Shown: positions 43,439 to 57,210 of the stretch, piece after piece
Numbering within the stretch: position 1 is the stretch's first letter
How the letters are laid out: each line of letters opens with the position of its first letter
Source: Oxalobacter sp. OttesenSCG-928-P03
GTDB taxonomy: Bacteria > Pseudomonadota > Gammaproteobacteria > Burkholderiales > Burkholderiaceae_D
Direction: 5' to 3'
Assembly (NCBI GenBank): GCA_030269625.1
Contig: JAJDFZ010000002.1
Location: 31,752-95,751, forward strand
Length of the DNA stretch: 64,000 nucleotides
Program-made: the position numbers and the translations under genes
The notes under the pieces: model-generated
What the model was told of the DNA's origin: nothing
Seen by the model: the letters and a program-made list of their open reading frames with translations, nothing else
The model's database searches: none

Positions 43439-44677
43439 ATGGCCGTTAATCTTTTTCCTCCTGCAGCGGCTGACCTCAAGCCGGTTGCGGGTGTCAGACT
43501 CGGTGTTGCACAGGCGAATATCAGAAAACCGGACCGCAAGGATTTGCTGGTTGTCTCACTGGCGCATGATGCGACCGTTTCCGGTGTTTTTACGAAAAAC
43601 CGCTTTTGCGCTGCGCCTGTGCAGATCTGCAAAGCGCATCTTGATGCTGTTCAAAGGGATGCACTCTCCATACGGGCACTTCTGGTGAATACCGGCAATG
43701 CGAATGCCGGAACCGGCGAGCGTGGTTATGAAGATGCCATGGCAACCTGCACCATGCTGGCGGCATTGTTGAGTTGCAAGCCAGAGCAGGTCATGCCGTT
43801 TTCAACCGGGGTCATCCTGGAGCCATTGCCGGTTGACCGGATTATTGCCGGCATGCCATTTGCCATCGACGACCTGGCCGAGGACAACTGGCTGGATGCC
43901 GCCGAGGCGATCATGACAACCGATACCGTTCCCAAGGCGGCGTCACGCGTTATCCAGATTGACGGAAAAACCGTGACCGTCACGGGGATGAGTAAAGGCG
44001 CCGGCATGATCAAACCCAATATGGCGACTATGCTTGGTTTTATGGCAACTGATGCCAAAGTGCCGCAGGCGCTTTTGGATACCATGCTCAAACGTGCCAC
44101 GGATCAGTCTTTCAACTGCATCACGGTAGATGGTGATACTTCCACCAATGATTCGCTGATCCTGATTGCATCCGGCAAGGTTGATCCGGGCATTGTCGAT
44201 GAAAATTCCCCTGCTTATGCGGCTCTCCAGGAAGCCATTACCAGCCTTGCGCAGGAACTGGCCCAGAAAGTCGTGCGTGATGGCGAGGGGGCGACCAAGT
44301 TCATGACCATTACAGTGGAAAATGGCGTCAGCAGGGAAGAGTGCCGCAGGATTGCCTATTCTGTTGCCCATTCCCCTCTGGTCAAAACCGCCTTTTATGC
44401 ATCTGACCCCAACCTGGGGCGCATCCTTGCGGCTATCGGTTATGCTGATGTGGAAGACCTGGATGTCAGCCGGCTGAACCTTTACCTTGATGATGTCTGG
44501 GTGGCTAAAAATGGCGAGCGCAATCCGGAATACAGGGAAGAGGACGGACAGCGGGTGATGCAGCAAAGCGAGATTACCATCCGGATCGATCTGGCAAGAG
44601 GCAATGACGCAGTGACTGTCTGGACATGCGACCTCTCGCATGACTATGTTTCCATCAATGCTGATTATCGTTCGTAA
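43439..44677 (+). CDS. argJ: Bifunctional glutamate N-acetyltransferase / amino-acid acetyltransferase
   Basis: [16 protein letters not shown] autoprocessing site, DGDTSTNDS. Confidence 0.95.
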   Translation: MAVNLFPPAAADLKPVAGVRLGVAQANIRKPDRKDLLVVSLAHDATVSGVFTKNRFCAAPVQICKAHLDAVQRDALSIRALLVNTGNANAGTGERGYEDAMATCTMLAALLSCKPEQVMPFSTGVILEPLPVDRIIAGMPFAIDDLAEDNWLDAAEAIMTTDTVPKAASRVIQIDGKTVTVTGMSKGAGMIKPNMATMLGFMATDAKVPQALLDTMLKRATDQSFNCITVDGDTSTNDSLILIASGKVDPGIVDENSPAYAALQEAITSLAQELAQKVVRDGEGATKFMTITVENGVSREECRRIAYSVAHSPLVKTAFYASDPNLGRILAAIGYADVEDLDVSRLNLYLDDVWVAKNGERNPEYREEDGQRVMQQSEITIRIDLARGNDAVTVWTCDLSHDYVSINADYRS

Positions 44678-45540
44678 TGACACCGCTTGAACAATTCCTG
44701 ATCCGTGCCGAATCCGTTTTGTCGCGGGTGGAAAGCCTGCTGCCGCCGGCAGTGGAAGCCATCAACTGGGATGTCCCTTCTGTCGCTTATCGCTGGCGGC
44801 GCCGAAACGGGCGGGGCACCCTTCAGCCGATAACGCATTCAACAAGGATTTCCCTGCCCGACCTGTATTTTGTCGAGCGCCAGAAGGGGTTGCTGGAACA
44901 GAATACCCGGCAGTTCATTGAAGGCAGGCCTGCCAACAATGTGCTTCTGACCGGCGCGCGGGGAACAGGCAAGTCCTCGCTGATCCGTGCCTGCCTGAAC
45001 CAGTTTGCCGATAGCGGGCTGCGCCTGATAGAGGTGGATAAAAATGACCTGGCTGACCTGATGGATATTGGTGAGCTGATTGCTCCCCGGCCGGAGCGTT
45101 TCATTCTTTATTGTGACGACCTTTCCTTTGACGAGGGCGACAGCAGCTACAAGACACTGAAATCAGCTCTTGACGGAAGCGTCGCGGCACAGCCTGACAA
45201 TATGCTGATCTATGCCACGTCCAATCGCCGCCACCTGCTGCCCGAGCGCATGTCGGATAATGCCGGGTACACTCAGCGGGACGGGGATATCCATCCGGGC
45301 GAGACGGTGGAAGAAAAAATCTCTTTTTCCGACCGTTTCGGATTATGGCTCTCCTTTTATCCTTTCAGCCAGGATGAATACCTGACGATTGTGGCGCACT
45401 GGCTGCGTTCATTCGGCTGTACAGACCGGCAGGTGGAAGAGGCACGCGCCGAAGCCCTGCAGTGGGCGCTGCATCGCGGCTCACGCTCCGGGCGAACCGC
45501 CTGGCAGTTTGCGCGTGATTTTGCAGGGAAACACCTGTAG
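44677..45540 (+). CDS. AAA ATP-binding protein, DUF815 family
   Basis: LLTGARGTGKSSLIRACL Walker A, RFILYCDDLSFDEGD, TSNRRHLLPE. Confidence 0.85.
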   Translation: MTPLEQFLIRAESVLSRVESLLPPAVEAINWDVPSVAYRWRRRNGRGTLQPITHSTRISLPDLYFVERQKGLLEQNTRQFIEGRPANNVLLTGARGTGKSSLIRACLNQFADSGLRLIEVDKNDLADLMDIGELIAPRPERFILYCDDLSFDEGDSSYKTLKSALDGSVAAQPDNMLIYATSNRRHLLPERMSDNAGYTQRDGDIHPGETVEEKISFSDRFGLWLSFYPFSQDEYLTIVAHWLRSFGCTDRQVEEARAEALQWALHRGSRSGRTAWQFARDFAGKHL

Positions 45541-45547
45541 AAGAAAC

Positions 45548-45579
45548 AAAAATGCCCCTGTCTGACAGGGGCATTTTTT
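45548..45579. terminator. Bidirectional terminator between the DUF815 gene and valS
   Basis: AAAAATGCCCCTGT-ctg-ACAGGGGCATTTTTT perfect inverted repeat. Confidence 0.85.
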
Positions 45580-45593
45580 CAGGAAGCAACGAT

Positions 45594-48401
45594 TCAGGCA
45601 GCTTTCAGCTTTTCGTACTGTTCTTCAACTTTTTCGCGTGTAGCGGTAAAGTTCTGCAGCCGTTCCCGTTCCTGTGCCACTACTTTTTCCGGTGCGCGGG
45701 TCACGAAATTCTCATTGCTCAGCTTGGCATTGATTTTTTCGATTTCTCCCTGCAGGCGCGCCATTTCCTTTTCCAGCCGCTCGCGTTCAGCGGCCACATC
45801 AATTTCCACTTTCAGCATCAGCTTGCACTGGCCGACAACGGAAACCGGCGCGGGAGAATCCGGAAGCGAATCCACCACCTCGATATCAGACAGGCGGCAC
45901 AGTGCCTGCATGTGCGGAATGAAGGACTCCAGCAGTGCCTTTTCTGATGGGGAGGCAGGTTCGATAAAGGCGGGAACCTGTTTGGCCGGGGAAAGCTGCA
46001 TTTCCCCCCGCAGGTTGCGTGATGCATCCACCAGTGCCTTGCACTGCATCATCCAGCCTTCTGCGTCCGCATCGATTCTGTCCTGTCGTGGCATCGGATA
46101 ATCCTGAAGCATAATGGTGTCACCTTCTGCCTTCATGCTGATGCCAGCCAGTGGTGCCACTTTCTGCCAAAGCTCTTCCGTAATGAAAGGAATAACAGGA
46201 TGGGCCAGGCGCAGCGTCTGTTCGAGTACGCGCAAAAGCGTTTGCCGGGTGGCCCGCTGCTGGGCGGCATCACCATTGGCGATCAGGACTTTCGAGATTT
46301 CCACGTACCAGTCACAGTACTCGTCCCAGACGAAGCGATAGATAGCGGAGGCGATATTGTCAAAACGGTATTCCGCAAAGCCGCGCTCCACTTCCGCTGC
46401 TGTTCGTTCGAACTGAGAAATGATCCAGCGGTCTGCCGGAGAGAAGGAAAGCGGGGCATTCGGATCCAGGCCATTGTCCTGCCCTTCGGTATTCATCAGC
46501 ACGAAGCGGGTCGCATTCCAGAACTTGTTGCAGAAATTGCGGTAACCCTCGCAGCGGTTCAGGTCAAAATTGATATTGCGTCCCAAAGAGGCATAGCTGG
46601 CCATGGTAAAGCGCAGGGCATCCGTGCCGAAGGCCGGAATGCCTTTGGCATAATTCTTGCGTGTTGCCTTGGCGATGGCGTCAGCCTGTTTCGGGTTCAT
46701 CAGTCCGGTGGTGCGCTGTTTTACCAGCGATTCCAGGTCAATGCCGTCAATCAGGTCGATCGGGTCAAGCGTGTTGCCTTTTGACTTGGACATCTTTTCG
46801 CCGCTCGCGTCCCTGACCAGCCCGTGGATGTAAACCGTGTGAAACGGGACCTGGCCGGTGAAATGGGTGGTCATCATGACCATCCGGGCAACCCAGAAGA
46901 AAATGATGTCAAAGCCCGTTACCAGGACCGTGGACGGAAGGAACATGCGGTATTCCGGCGAGTCCTCATTCGGCCAGCCCAGCGTGGAGAAGGGTACCAT
47001 GGCTGATGAAAACCAGGTATCCAGCACATCCTCATCACGACGGATGTCTTTGCCGCCGGCCTGTGCTTTTGCCTCTTCCTCGGTGCGGGCGACATAGATA
47101 TTGCCTTCGTCATCATACCAGGCTGGAATCTGGTGGCCCCACCACAACTGGCGGGAAATACACCAATCCTGGATGTTGTTCAGCCACTGGTTGTAGGTCG
47201 TGGTCCAGTTTTCCGGGACAAAGCGGACTTCGCCACTGGCGACTTTGTCCAGTGCGACTTGTGCAATCGATTTGCCGGGAAAGTACGGATTGTTGTCATG
47301 CGGCTTGCTCATGGCGACGAACCACTGGTCTGTCAGCATGGGTTCCAGAATCACATTGGTCCGGTCGCTACGCGGTACCATCAGCTTGTGCGGCTTGACG
47401 GATTCCAGCAGGCCCTGTGCTTCCAGATCCGCCACTATCTGTTTTCTGGCATCAAAGCGGTCCATGCCCTGATAGGCGGACGGTGCGTTTTCATTGATTT
47501 TCGCATCCAGCGTCATGATGTTGATCAGTTCCAGATGATGCCGCTGTCCGACCGCGTAGTCGTTGAAGTCATGTGCCGGGGTGATCTTGACACAGCCGGT
47601 ACCGAATTCCTTGTCAACGTATTCATCCGCAATAACCGGGATTGTCCTGCCGGTCAGCGGCAGGATCAGGTTCTTGCCGACCAGGTGCGTATAGCGTTCG
47701 TCTGTGGGATCGACAGCCACGGCAGTGTCACCCAGCATCGTCTCAGGGCGCGTGGTGGCGACGGTCAGGTGGCCTGATCCGTCTGCCAGCGGGTAGCGGA
47801 TGTGCCACATGAAGCCGTCTTCCTCTTCCGAGACAACTTCCAGGTCAGACAGGGCGGTTCCGAGAACCGGGTCCCAGTTCACCAGGCGCTTGCCCCGGTA
47901 TATCAGGCCTTCTTCAAAAAGCCGGACAAAAACTTCGGTCACGATTTTCGAGCGGGGCTCATCCATCGTGAAGTACTCGCGTTCCCAGTCAGGCGATGCG
48001 CCCATATGGCGCATCTGGCTGGTAATGGTGGAACCGGAATGTTCTTTCCATTCCCATACTTTTTCAACAAATTTCTCGCGGCCAAGATCATGACGGGAAA
48101 TATTCTGCAGGCCAAGCTGGCGTTCCACCACAATCTGGGTGGCGATACCGGCATGATCCGTGCCGGGAATCCAGGCGGTGTTGTAGCCGCGCATGCGGTA
48201 ATAGCGTGTCAGGCCATCCATGATGGTCTGGTTAAAGGCATGCCCCATATGCAGGGTGCCGGTGACGTTGGGGGGCGGCAACTGGATGGAAAAGGCGGGT
48301 TTGCCCTCATCCATCGAGGCGCGAAAATAACCGCGTTCCTCCCAGATTTTCCGCCAGTGTTTTTCAATACCTGCCGGTTCGAACGATTTGGCTGATTCCA
48401 T
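45594..48401 (-). CDS. valS: Valyl-tRNA synthetase
   Basis: [15 protein letters not shown] (HIGH), KMSKSKGN (KMSKS), C-terminal coiled coil. Confidence 0.97.
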   Translation of the reverse strand: MESAKSFEPAGIEKHWRKIWEERGYFRASMDEGKPAFSIQLPPPNVTGTLHMGHAFNQTIMDGLTRYYRMRGYNTAWIPGTDHAGIATQIVVERQLGLQNISRHDLGREKFVEKVWEWKEHSGSTITSQMRHMGASPDWEREYFTMDEPRSKIVTEVFVRLFEEGLIYRGKRLVNWDPVLGTALSDLEVVSEEEDGFMWHIRYPLADGSGHLTVATTRPETMLGDTAVAVDPTDERYTHLVGKNLILPLTGRTIPVIADEYVDKEFGTGCVKITPAHDFNDYAVGQRHHLELINIMTLDAKINENAPSAYQGMDRFDARKQIVADLEAQGLLESVKPHKLMVPRSDRTNVILEPMLTDQWFVAMSKPHDNNPYFPGKSIAQVALDKVASGEVRFVPENWTTTYNQWLNNIQDWCISRQLWWGHQIPAWYDDEGNIYVARTEEEAKAQAGGKDIRRDEDVLDTWFSSAMVPFSTLGWPNEDSPEYRMFLPSTVLVTGFDIIFFWVARMVMMTTHFTGQVPFHTVYIHGLVRDASGEKMSKSKGNTLDPIDLIDGIDLESLVKQRTTGLMNPKQADAIAKATRKNYAKGIPAFGTDALRFTMASYASLGRNINFDLNRCEGYRNFCNKFWNATRFVLMNTEGQDNGLDPNAPLSFSPADRWIISQFERTAAEVERGFAEYRFDNIASAIYRFVWDEYCDWYVEISKVLIANGDAAQQRATRQTLLRVLEQTLRLAHPVIPFITEELWQKVAPLAGISMKAEGDTIMLQDYPMPRQDRIDADAEGWMMQCKALVDASRNLRGEMQLSPAKQVPAFIEPASPSEKALLESFIPHMQALCRLSDIEVVDSLPDSPAPVSVVGQCKLMLKVEIDVAAERERLEKEMARLQGEIEKINAKLSNENFVTRAPEKVVAQERERLQNFTATREKVEEQYEKLKAA

Positions 48402-48501
48402 GTTGCAAAATATCTTTTACTAAAAAAACATGATTATACGGGAGCTTTTCGATAGATTACGCCGGATTAAACGTTATAATGAAAAGGTATGCATTGTTAA
48501 A

Positions 48502-48598
48502 AATGTCATAGCTAGGGGTTCTGGTTGAAAAACCGGGCGAGATACACCCTCTGAACCTGATCTGGATAATGCCAGCGTAGGGAAGCTTGAAAGACATT
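48502..48598 (+). promoter_or_regulatory. TPP (THI-box) riboswitch
   Basis: GCTAGGGGTTCTGG...ACCCTCTGAACCTGATCTGGATAATGCCAGCGTAGGGAAGC consensus; P1 AATGTC/GACATT. Confidence 0.95.
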
Positions 48599-48626
48599 GT
48601 GGCCGAAAACCGCACATTCAATTAAG

Positions 48627-50577
<1,951 letters not shown>

Positions 50578-50580
50578 GTT

Positions 50581-50787
50581 ATGACGATACAGATAGAACT
50601 GAACGGAGAAGCGTACAGCGTTGCCAAAGGCCATACGCTGCAGGACCTGATCGATACACTGCAACTGACCGGCCAGGCGCTGGCAGTTGCGGTCAACCGC
50701 CAGGTCATCTCACGACAGAAATGGGGTGAGCGCGTACTGGAAGCGAATGACCGCGTGGACGTTGTGAGAGCGATTGGCGGCGGCTGA
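50581..50787 (+). CDS. thiS: Sulfur carrier protein ThiS
   Basis: 68 aa, beta-grasp, C-terminal ...VRAIGGG. Confidence 0.93.
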   Translation: MTIQIELNGEAYSVAKGHTLQDLIDTLQLTGQALAVAVNRQVISRQKWGERVLEANDRVDVVRAIGGG

Positions 50788-50871
50788 CCGACCGACCGTG
50801 AAAAAAGCGATACCGGCCGGTGTCCCCAAGGCCCGGCCATGAGAAACAAACGAAAGAGAAAAGAGGACATC

Positions 50872-51657
50872 ATGAACAAGGACCACATTCTGACCATCGC
50901 AGGAAAAGATTACCGCTCGCGCCTTCTGGTCGGCAGCGGAAAGTATCGTGATCTGGAAGAGACACGGGCTGCAACCGAGGCAAGCGGTTCGGAAATCATT
51001 ACCGTGGCGATCCGCCGGGTCAATATCGGCCAGAATCCCAATGAACCCAGTCTTCTGGATGTGGTGCCGCCAACCGAGTACACCATTTTGCCCAATACGG
51101 CGGGCTGTTATAACGCGGAAGATGCGGTTTATACGCTGCAACTGGCGCGGGAACTCCTGAACGGCCACAAGCTGGTCAAGCTTGAGGTGCTGGGTGATGA
51201 AAAGACACTTTTCCCCAATATGCCGGAAACCCTGAAAGCGGCGGAAATCCTGGTCAAGGATGGCTTTGATGTCATGGTGTACTGCAGCGATGATCCGATC
51301 CAGGCAAAGATGCTGGAAGACATCGGCTGCTGTGCCGTTATGCCGCTGGCGTCATTGATCGGTTCCGGCATGGGTATTCTGAACCCGTGGAATCTGTCGC
51401 TGATTATTGAACAGGCCAATGTTCCCATCATTGTTGATGCCGGTGTGGGTACCGCATCGGATGCAGCGATTGCGATGGAGCTGGGCTGTGACGGGGTGCT
51501 CATGAATACGGCGATTGCCGGTGCAAAGGACCCGATCCGCATGGCGCGTGCGATGAAACTGGCCATTGAGGCCGGGCGTGATGCCTATCTTGCCGGCCGG
51601 ATTCCGAAACGGTTTGAGGCGTCGCCGTCGTCACCCATGGCCGGCCGGGTTGTATGA
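50872..51657 (+). CDS. thiG: Thiazole synthase
   Basis: [53 protein letters not shown]; start at MNKDH. Confidence 0.95.
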   Translation: MNKDHILTIAGKDYRSRLLVGSGKYRDLEETRAATEASGSEIITVAIRRVNIGQNPNEPSLLDVVPPTEYTILPNTAGCYNAEDAVYTLQLARELLNGHKLVKLEVLGDEKTLFPNMPETLKAAEILVKDGFDVMVYCSDDPIQAKMLEDIGCCAVMPLASLIGSGMGILNPWNLSLIIEQANVPIIVDAGVGTASDAAIAMELGCDGVLMNTAIAGAKDPIRMARAMKLAIEAGRDAYLAGRIPKRFEASPSSPMAGRVV

Positions 51658-52490
51658 TGGCAACGTCCATGGAAACAGGTGAGGGGCTTGTGCCGCCGGT
51701 ACGTCCGTGCGTACTGGTTTTTGCCGGGCTGGATTCAAGTGGCGGTGCCGGCATCCAGGCCGACGTGGAAGCCATCGGGGCAGTCGGTTCGCATGCACTG
51801 CCAATCGCAACAGCGTTGACAGTGCAGGATAATGATCGTGTTTCAGCGGTCAATCCGGTGGATCCGGTTATCTGGCGGCATCAGGTTGATGTGCTGATTG
51901 AAAAAATGCCGGTGGCGGCTATCAAGATCGGCGCGATCGGTAACCGGGCAAATGCGGATGCACTGGCAACCCTGATCATCCAGCTGAGAAAAAAACAGCC
52001 GGAATTGCCGGTGATCCTGGATACAGTTTTAGGCAGCGGCCATGGCGACCTTCTCACGGAGGGCCGGGCCGAGCATGTGCTGGCGCCGCTGATTCCGCTG
52101 GCCACACTGGTGACACCCAACCTGCCGGAAGCGGCGCGCCTGAGCCCGGATGCCGCAACGCTGGAGACGCAGGCTCAAAATCTTCTGGCGCAGGGAAGCC
52201 GGCATGTCCTGCTAAAGGGCGGTCATGGCGATGATGCCAGCCAGGTTGTGAATCACTGGTTCACGGAAGGCCAGGCAAAGAGCTGGACATGGGCAAGGCT
52301 GGAGGGTGCTTTTCATGGCAGCGGGTGTACCCTGGCATCACTTTGCGCCGGCTTGCTGGCGCAGGGAATGGATATGAGTGAGGCACTGGATAAAGGCCAG
52401 CGGATTTGCCAGAAAATGCTGGGACAGTCCTATGCCATTGCAGAAGGCCAGCGCATCCCGAACCGGCACGTGAGCCTGGACGATATTTGA
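51654..52490 (+). CDS. thiD: Hydroxymethylpyrimidine/phosphomethylpyrimidine kinase
   Basis: [48 protein letters not shown]. Confidence 0.93.
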   Translation: MMATSMETGEGLVPPVRPCVLVFAGLDSSGGAGIQADVEAIGAVGSHALPIATALTVQDNDRVSAVNPVDPVIWRHQVDVLIEKMPVAAIKIGAIGNRANADALATLIIQLRKKQPELPVILDTVLGSGHGDLLTEGRAEHVLAPLIPLATLVTPNLPEAARLSPDAATLETQAQNLLAQGSRHVLLKGGHGDDASQVVNHWFTEGQAKSWTWARLEGAFHGSGCTLASLCAGLLAQGMDMSEALDKGQRICQKMLGQSYAIAEGQRIPNRHVSLDDI

Positions 52491-52539
52491 AAAGCGTGAC
52501 GCATTTACCGTCACCAAACTGAGGGAAACAGAGGAAAGC

Positions 52540-53160
52540 ATGAAAGCATTGAGAGGACTTTATATCGTGACACCCGACTGGGACGATACGGACAGGCTCC
52601 TGGATATTACGGAAAAGGCGTTAAAAGGCGGGGCGGCGCTGGTACAGTACCGTCACAAGACCGCAGGCCCGGAACAGCGGCGCGAGCAGGCCGGGGCACT
52701 GCAGGCGCTTTGCAGGCGCTATGGTGTGCCGTTCATCATCAACGACTATGTGGATTTGTGCCTGGAGCTTGATGCAGATGGCATTCACGTTGGCGGAACA
52801 GACGAGTCCGTTGCAGCAGTTCGTTCCCGGGTCGGGCCTGACAAAATTGTTGGTGCTTCCTGCTACGGGGAGATGGACCTGGTTCGCAAGGCGACAAAGG
52901 AAGGCGCCAGTTATGTTGCTTTTGGCGGCTTTTATCCTTCACGCATCAAGCAATACGAAGTGACAACACCGGTCAGCATTGTCGGTGATGCGAAAAAGGA
53001 ATTACCCGATATGCCCAGTTGCGCCATTGGCGGCATTACGCTCGAAAATGCGGTGCCGCTTGTCGCGCAGGGAGTAGACATGATTTCAGTTATCAGCAGT
53101 GTTTACATGGTCGATGATCCTGAAGCGGCTGCGCGTGCTTTTGCTGATATGTACAAGTGA
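52540..53160 (+). CDS. thiE: Thiamine phosphate synthase
   Basis: YIVTPDW, YRHKTA, FIINDYVDLCLELDADGIHVG, AIGGITLENA. Confidence 0.94.
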   Translation: MKALRGLYIVTPDWDDTDRLLDITEKALKGGAALVQYRHKTAGPEQRREQAGALQALCRRYGVPFIINDYVDLCLELDADGIHVGGTDESVAAVRSRVGPDKIVGASCYGEMDLVRKATKEGASYVAFGGFYPSRIKQYEVTTPVSIVGDAKKELPDMPSCAIGGITLENAVPLVAQGVDMISVISSVYMVDDPEAAARAFADMYK

Positions 53161-53178
53161 AGTGCCTGTGTGCGGAAA

Positions 53179-53209
53179 AACCGGTGCCAGTATGGCACCG
53201 GTTTTTTTA
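53179..53209 (+). terminator. Terminator of thi operon
   Basis: AACCGGTGCC-agtat-GGCACCGGTT plus T-tract. Confidence 0.85.
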
Positions 53210-53221
53210 TGGCTGGCCGGT

Positions 53222-54691
53222 TCAGAGCAGGGGAGAGAAAAGGCGGGCCCAGGCTTCAAAAAAACGGGCGAAAAAGCGAAGGTCCCTGTTTTTCGGTACC
53301 GGTTCTGACACAAGCAGATCCAGTTCAAACTGATTTGCCATTTCGCGGTTCATGGCCGGGCTGTAAATGGCTGCGCAGACTTCGAAATTCAGGCGAAAGC
53401 TGCGGGCGTCAAAATTCGCGGTGCCAATCATGCTGAAATTTCCGTCAGCCACCATGGTCTTGGAATGCAGCATTCTGCCGGCATATTCCCATACTTTTAC
53501 GCCAGCACGCATCAGTTCGTCAAAATAGGAGCGGGCTGCTGCCGTGACAAGACGGGAGTCGCCCTGGCGGGGGACAAGGAGACGGACATCAACACCGCGA
53601 AGCGCGGCGGATGTCAGGGCAAACAGGGTTGCCTCGGTCGGCACAAAATAGGGGGTGGTCAGCCATACCCGCTCTTTGGCGGCATGGATGGCGCCGATAT
53701 TCAGGCGGTGAATGACTTCCCATTCATTATCCGGCCCGGAAGCGAGGATCTGTACGGGGTAGTTTCCGGATGGCTGTGTGGGGAAATAGGTATCGGTATC
53801 AAAAAATTCAGGCTGGCGTGTCGCATAGAGCCAGTCTTCAAGAAAGACCAGTTGCAGGGAGTGTACAGCATTGCCTGTCAGCCTGATATGGGTGTCATGG
53901 TAGGCATAGTCCAGCGTGCGTTCATCTTCCTCATCCGTGATATTCAGTCCTCCCGTAAAGCCGGTTTTACCGTCACAGATCACGATCTTCCTGTGAGTGC
54001 GCAAATTCAGAAGTGGTTTGACGAGCTGTGAAAAGTGCAGGTTATGAAAAAAGGCAAATTCGCCCCCTGCCGCAATCAGGGGGGCCATGAACTTTTTTTT
54101 CAGGCGGGAAGAGCCCATGCCGTCAACGAGCAGCCGGACGCTGACCCCTTCGCGCGCTTTTTCGACCAGCAGATCCCGGAGTGCCGTGCCAATGTTGTCC
54201 GGTTCGTAAATGTAGTATTCAAGATGAATGTGATGAGAGGCATTGCGGATGGCTTCAAAAATGGCGTTATAAGTCGCCTCGCCATCCACGAGAAGCTGCA
54301 ACGAAGTGGCGGTGGCAATGGGGAATCCTGACGCGTTGTTGATCAGGCGGGCCAATTGCATGAGGGAGGGAGAGGGCGTGATGCCGATCATTTTCGCCTG
54401 TTCACGCAGGTGAAGCAGGTAGCTGTGTTCCTGCAATGCGGTTTTGGCCAGCAGCCTGCGGTAGTGCTGCCGTTTCAGTTTCTGTGGTCCGATGAAGTGA
54501 TAAACGAGAAAGCCCAGGTAGGGGATAAAAGCCAGCGAGACGATCCAGGAGAGTGTGGAAATGGGGGCGCGTTTCTGCAGGATGATCCAGATGCTCAAAA
54601 TGATGATGTGGATACCCCAGGCGATACCCATGATCTTGAGCCAGGGAAGCGATGACCAGGTAAAGCCTGACAGTGCTGCAGAAGAAAACAT
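53222..54691 (-). CDS. cls: Cardiolipin synthase (ClsA type)
   Basis: Two HKD motifs (RTHRKIVICDGKTGFTGGLN, MLHSKTMVADGNFSMIGTANFD) and N-terminal TM segments. Confidence 0.93.
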   Translation of the reverse strand: MFSSAALSGFTWSSLPWLKIMGIAWGIHIIILSIWIILQKRAPISTLSWIVSLAFIPYLGFLVYHFIGPQKLKRQHYRRLLAKTALQEHSYLLHLREQAKMIGITPSPSLMQLARLINNASGFPIATATSLQLLVDGEATYNAIFEAIRNASHHIHLEYYIYEPDNIGTALRDLLVEKAREGVSVRLLVDGMGSSRLKKKFMAPLIAAGGEFAFFHNLHFSQLVKPLLNLRTHRKIVICDGKTGFTGGLNITDEEDERTLDYAYHDTHIRLTGNAVHSLQLVFLEDWLYATRQPEFFDTDTYFPTQPSGNYPVQILASGPDNEWEVIHRLNIGAIHAAKERVWLTTPYFVPTEATLFALTSAALRGVDVRLLVPRQGDSRLVTAAARSYFDELMRAGVKVWEYAGRMLHSKTMVADGNFSMIGTANFDARSFRLNFEVCAAIYSPAMNREMANQFELDLLVSEPVPKNRDLRFFARFFEAWARLFSPLL

Positions 54692-54860
54692 AGAGGCGTA
54701 TGGATGAGTCGTCTGTTATTCGGTTAAAAGGCTATGATACTGCCAATCCGGCGCGGCTGTCCGCCGTGCTGTTGATACGTGACGCGGTCTGGTCAGAAAA
54801 TTATCCTGGTGTTGCCGGTTTCGCACCCCGTTTTTATCCGGTTTGCGGGATAATGGGAAG

Positions 54861-57131
54861 ATGCAGAAACTTCTTGAAAACCTCAATCCGGAGCAGTTGA
54901 CTGCTGTTACGCTTCCTGCACAATCCGCATTGATTCTTGCCGGAGCCGGTTCCGGAAAAACCCGGGTTCTCACCACCCGCATCGCCTGGCTTCTGAAAAC
55001 CGGCCAGGTTTCCACACAGGGTATTTTGGCGGTGACCTTTACCAACAAGGCGGCCCGGGAAATGACAGGCCGCCTGTCCGCCATGATTCCCGTCAATACG
55101 CGCGGGATGTGGATCGGCACATTTCACGGGTTGTGCAACCGCCTGCTTCGGGCTCATTACTGCGATGCCGCCCTGCCGCAATCATTCCAGATACTGGATA
55201 TGCAGGATCAGCTTTCGTTGGTCCGGCGGCTCCTGAAAGCCAACAATGTGGACGATGACAAGTATCCGCCGCGTTCTCTTGTGCATTATATAAATCATGC
55301 CAAGGAGCAGGGTTTGCGCGCGGCCAATGTTGATGCATACGATGATTATGACCGGCGCATGGCAGAGCTCTATGAGCTGTATGAAAACCAGTGCCAGCGT
55401 GAAGGAGTCGTGGATTTCGCTGAACTGCTCCTGCGCAGTTACGAGCTGCTTTCGCGCAGCCAGTTGCTTCGTGAGCATTACCAGGCGCGTTTCAGGCATA
55501 TCCTGGTAGACGAGTTTCAGGATACCAATGACCTGCAGTATAAATGGCTGAAGCTGATGGCCGGCGGTGGTGCCGCTGTTTTCGCCGTCGGCGACGATGA
55601 TCAGAGCATTTATGCTTTCCGGGGCGCCAATGTCGGCAATATGGCGGCGTTTCAGCAGGATTTCCGGGTACAGAACCTGATCCGCCTGGAGCAGAATTAC
55701 CGCTCCCATGGCAATATCCTTGAAGCGGCCAACGCGCTCATTGCCCATAACAGCCGCCGTCTTGGAAAAAACCTGCATACCGAGGCGGGATATGGTGAGC
55801 CGGTTCGGGTGTATGAGGCGACATCGGACTTGAACGAGGCGCAATACCTGGTGGAGGAAGCAAAAAGTCTGGTTGCCGAAGGCTGGCTTCGTAGTGAAAT
55901 CGCCATACTGTACCGCTCCAATGCACAATCCCGGGTTATTGAGCATGCGCTTTTCGGAGCAGGCATCCCCTACCGTGTTTATGGCGGACTGCGCTTTTTT
56001 GAGCGAGCTGAAATCAAGCATGCCATTGCCTATCTCCAGTTGATGGATAACCCGCACAATGATTCCGCCTTTTTGCGTGTGGTGAATTTCCCGACAAGGG
56101 GGATCGGTGCCCGTTCGATCGAGCAATTGCAGGATATGGCGCGGCAGCATGATGTTTCACTTTATGCGGCTATTCCTTACCTGTCCGGAAAAGCCGGAAC
56201 TTCTCTGGGTGCGTTTGTCCGCCTGGTTGAGGGCGCGCGTTTTGAAACCCAGCAGATGCCGCTGCCCCAGATGGTGCAGACCGTCATTGAGCGCAGTGGT
56301 TTGCTGACGCATTATCAGAAGGAAAAGGAAGGCGCTGACCGGATCGAGAATCTTGAACAACTGGTCAGTGCGGCGATGCTTTTCCTGAGTGAAGAGGGAA
56401 TTTCACAGGATATGCCGGCTTTGTTTGTATCACAGGCATTCCAGGGAGGGGGAGAAACAACGGCTCCCGGAACGGATGTGCTGGATACCGGCCAGGTTAT
56501 CGAGATGTCGCCACTGGTCGCCTTCCTGACGCATGCTTCACTCGAGGCAGGTGAAAACCAGGCGCAGGATGGACAGGATGCGCTCCAGTTGATGACGGTG
56601 CATTCGGCAAAAGGACTGGAGTTCGATGCGGTTTTCATTACCGGGCTTGAAGAAGGGCTTTTCCCGCATGAAAACAGCGTGCAGGAAATGGACGGCCTGG
56701 AAGAGGAGCGGCGCCTCATGTATGTCGCCATTACCCGTGCCAGAAAACGGCTTTATCTGAGCTATGCCCAAACCCGCATGCTCCACGGGCAGACGCGGTA
56801 CAACATCTCTTCGCGTTTTCTGGATGAGTTGCCTGAGGGGGTGCTCAAGTGGATCACGTCAAAAAAACAGGCATACTGGTTCGGAAATGCATCCTCAGGG
56901 GGGGCGGGTTATGCCGCGTCATTAGCCGCTGCCGAGCCCCTGGCAATGAAGGTCAGTGCCAGGGGAACATCCTGGCGTATTGGCGAGACGGTCATCCACC
57001 AGAAATTCGGTGAGGGCGTGATTGTCAGCCTGGAGGGCAGTGGTTCACAGGTTCGCGCCAATATCAATTTTGGGCGGCAGGGCATGAAACTCCTGGACCT
57101 CAGTATCGCCAGGCTGGAAAGACCGGCCTGA
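54861..57131 (+). CDS. uvrD: DNA helicase II, UvrD/PcrA family
   Basis: LNPEQLTAVTLPAQSALILAGAGSGKTRVLTTRIAWL, VDEFQDTNDLQY, VGDDDQSIYAFRGA; start at MQKLL. Confidence 0.94.
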   Translation: MQKLLENLNPEQLTAVTLPAQSALILAGAGSGKTRVLTTRIAWLLKTGQVSTQGILAVTFTNKAAREMTGRLSAMIPVNTRGMWIGTFHGLCNRLLRAHYCDAALPQSFQILDMQDQLSLVRRLLKANNVDDDKYPPRSLVHYINHAKEQGLRAANVDAYDDYDRRMAELYELYENQCQREGVVDFAELLLRSYELLSRSQLLREHYQARFRHILVDEFQDTNDLQYKWLKLMAGGGAAVFAVGDDDQSIYAFRGANVGNMAAFQQDFRVQNLIRLEQNYRSHGNILEAANALIAHNSRRLGKNLHTEAGYGEPVRVYEATSDLNEAQYLVEEAKSLVAEGWLRSEIAILYRSNAQSRVIEHALFGAGIPYRVYGGLRFFERAEIKHAIAYLQLMDNPHNDSAFLRVVNFPTRGIGARSIEQLQDMARQHDVSLYAAIPYLSGKAGTSLGAFVRLVEGARFETQQMPLPQMVQTVIERSGLLTHYQKEKEGADRIENLEQLVSAAMLFLSEEGISQDMPALFVSQAFQGGGETTAPGTDVLDTGQVIEMSPLVAFLTHASLEAGENQAQDGQDALQLMTVHSAKGLEFDAVFITGLEEGLFPHENSVQEMDGLEEERRLMYVAITRARKRLYLSYAQTRMLHGQTRYNISSRFLDELPEGVLKWITSKKQAYWFGNASSGGAGYAASLAAAEPLAMKVSARGTSWRIGETVIHQKFGEGVIVSLEGSGSQVRANINFGRQGMKLLDLSIARLERPA

Positions 57132-57210
57132 GGGGGCCAGCTTTCCGGGTAATGGCTTATCTGAAAAGGGTCAATATCCGGTAAATCTGTCAGTTGCAGG
57201 GAAGTACGGG

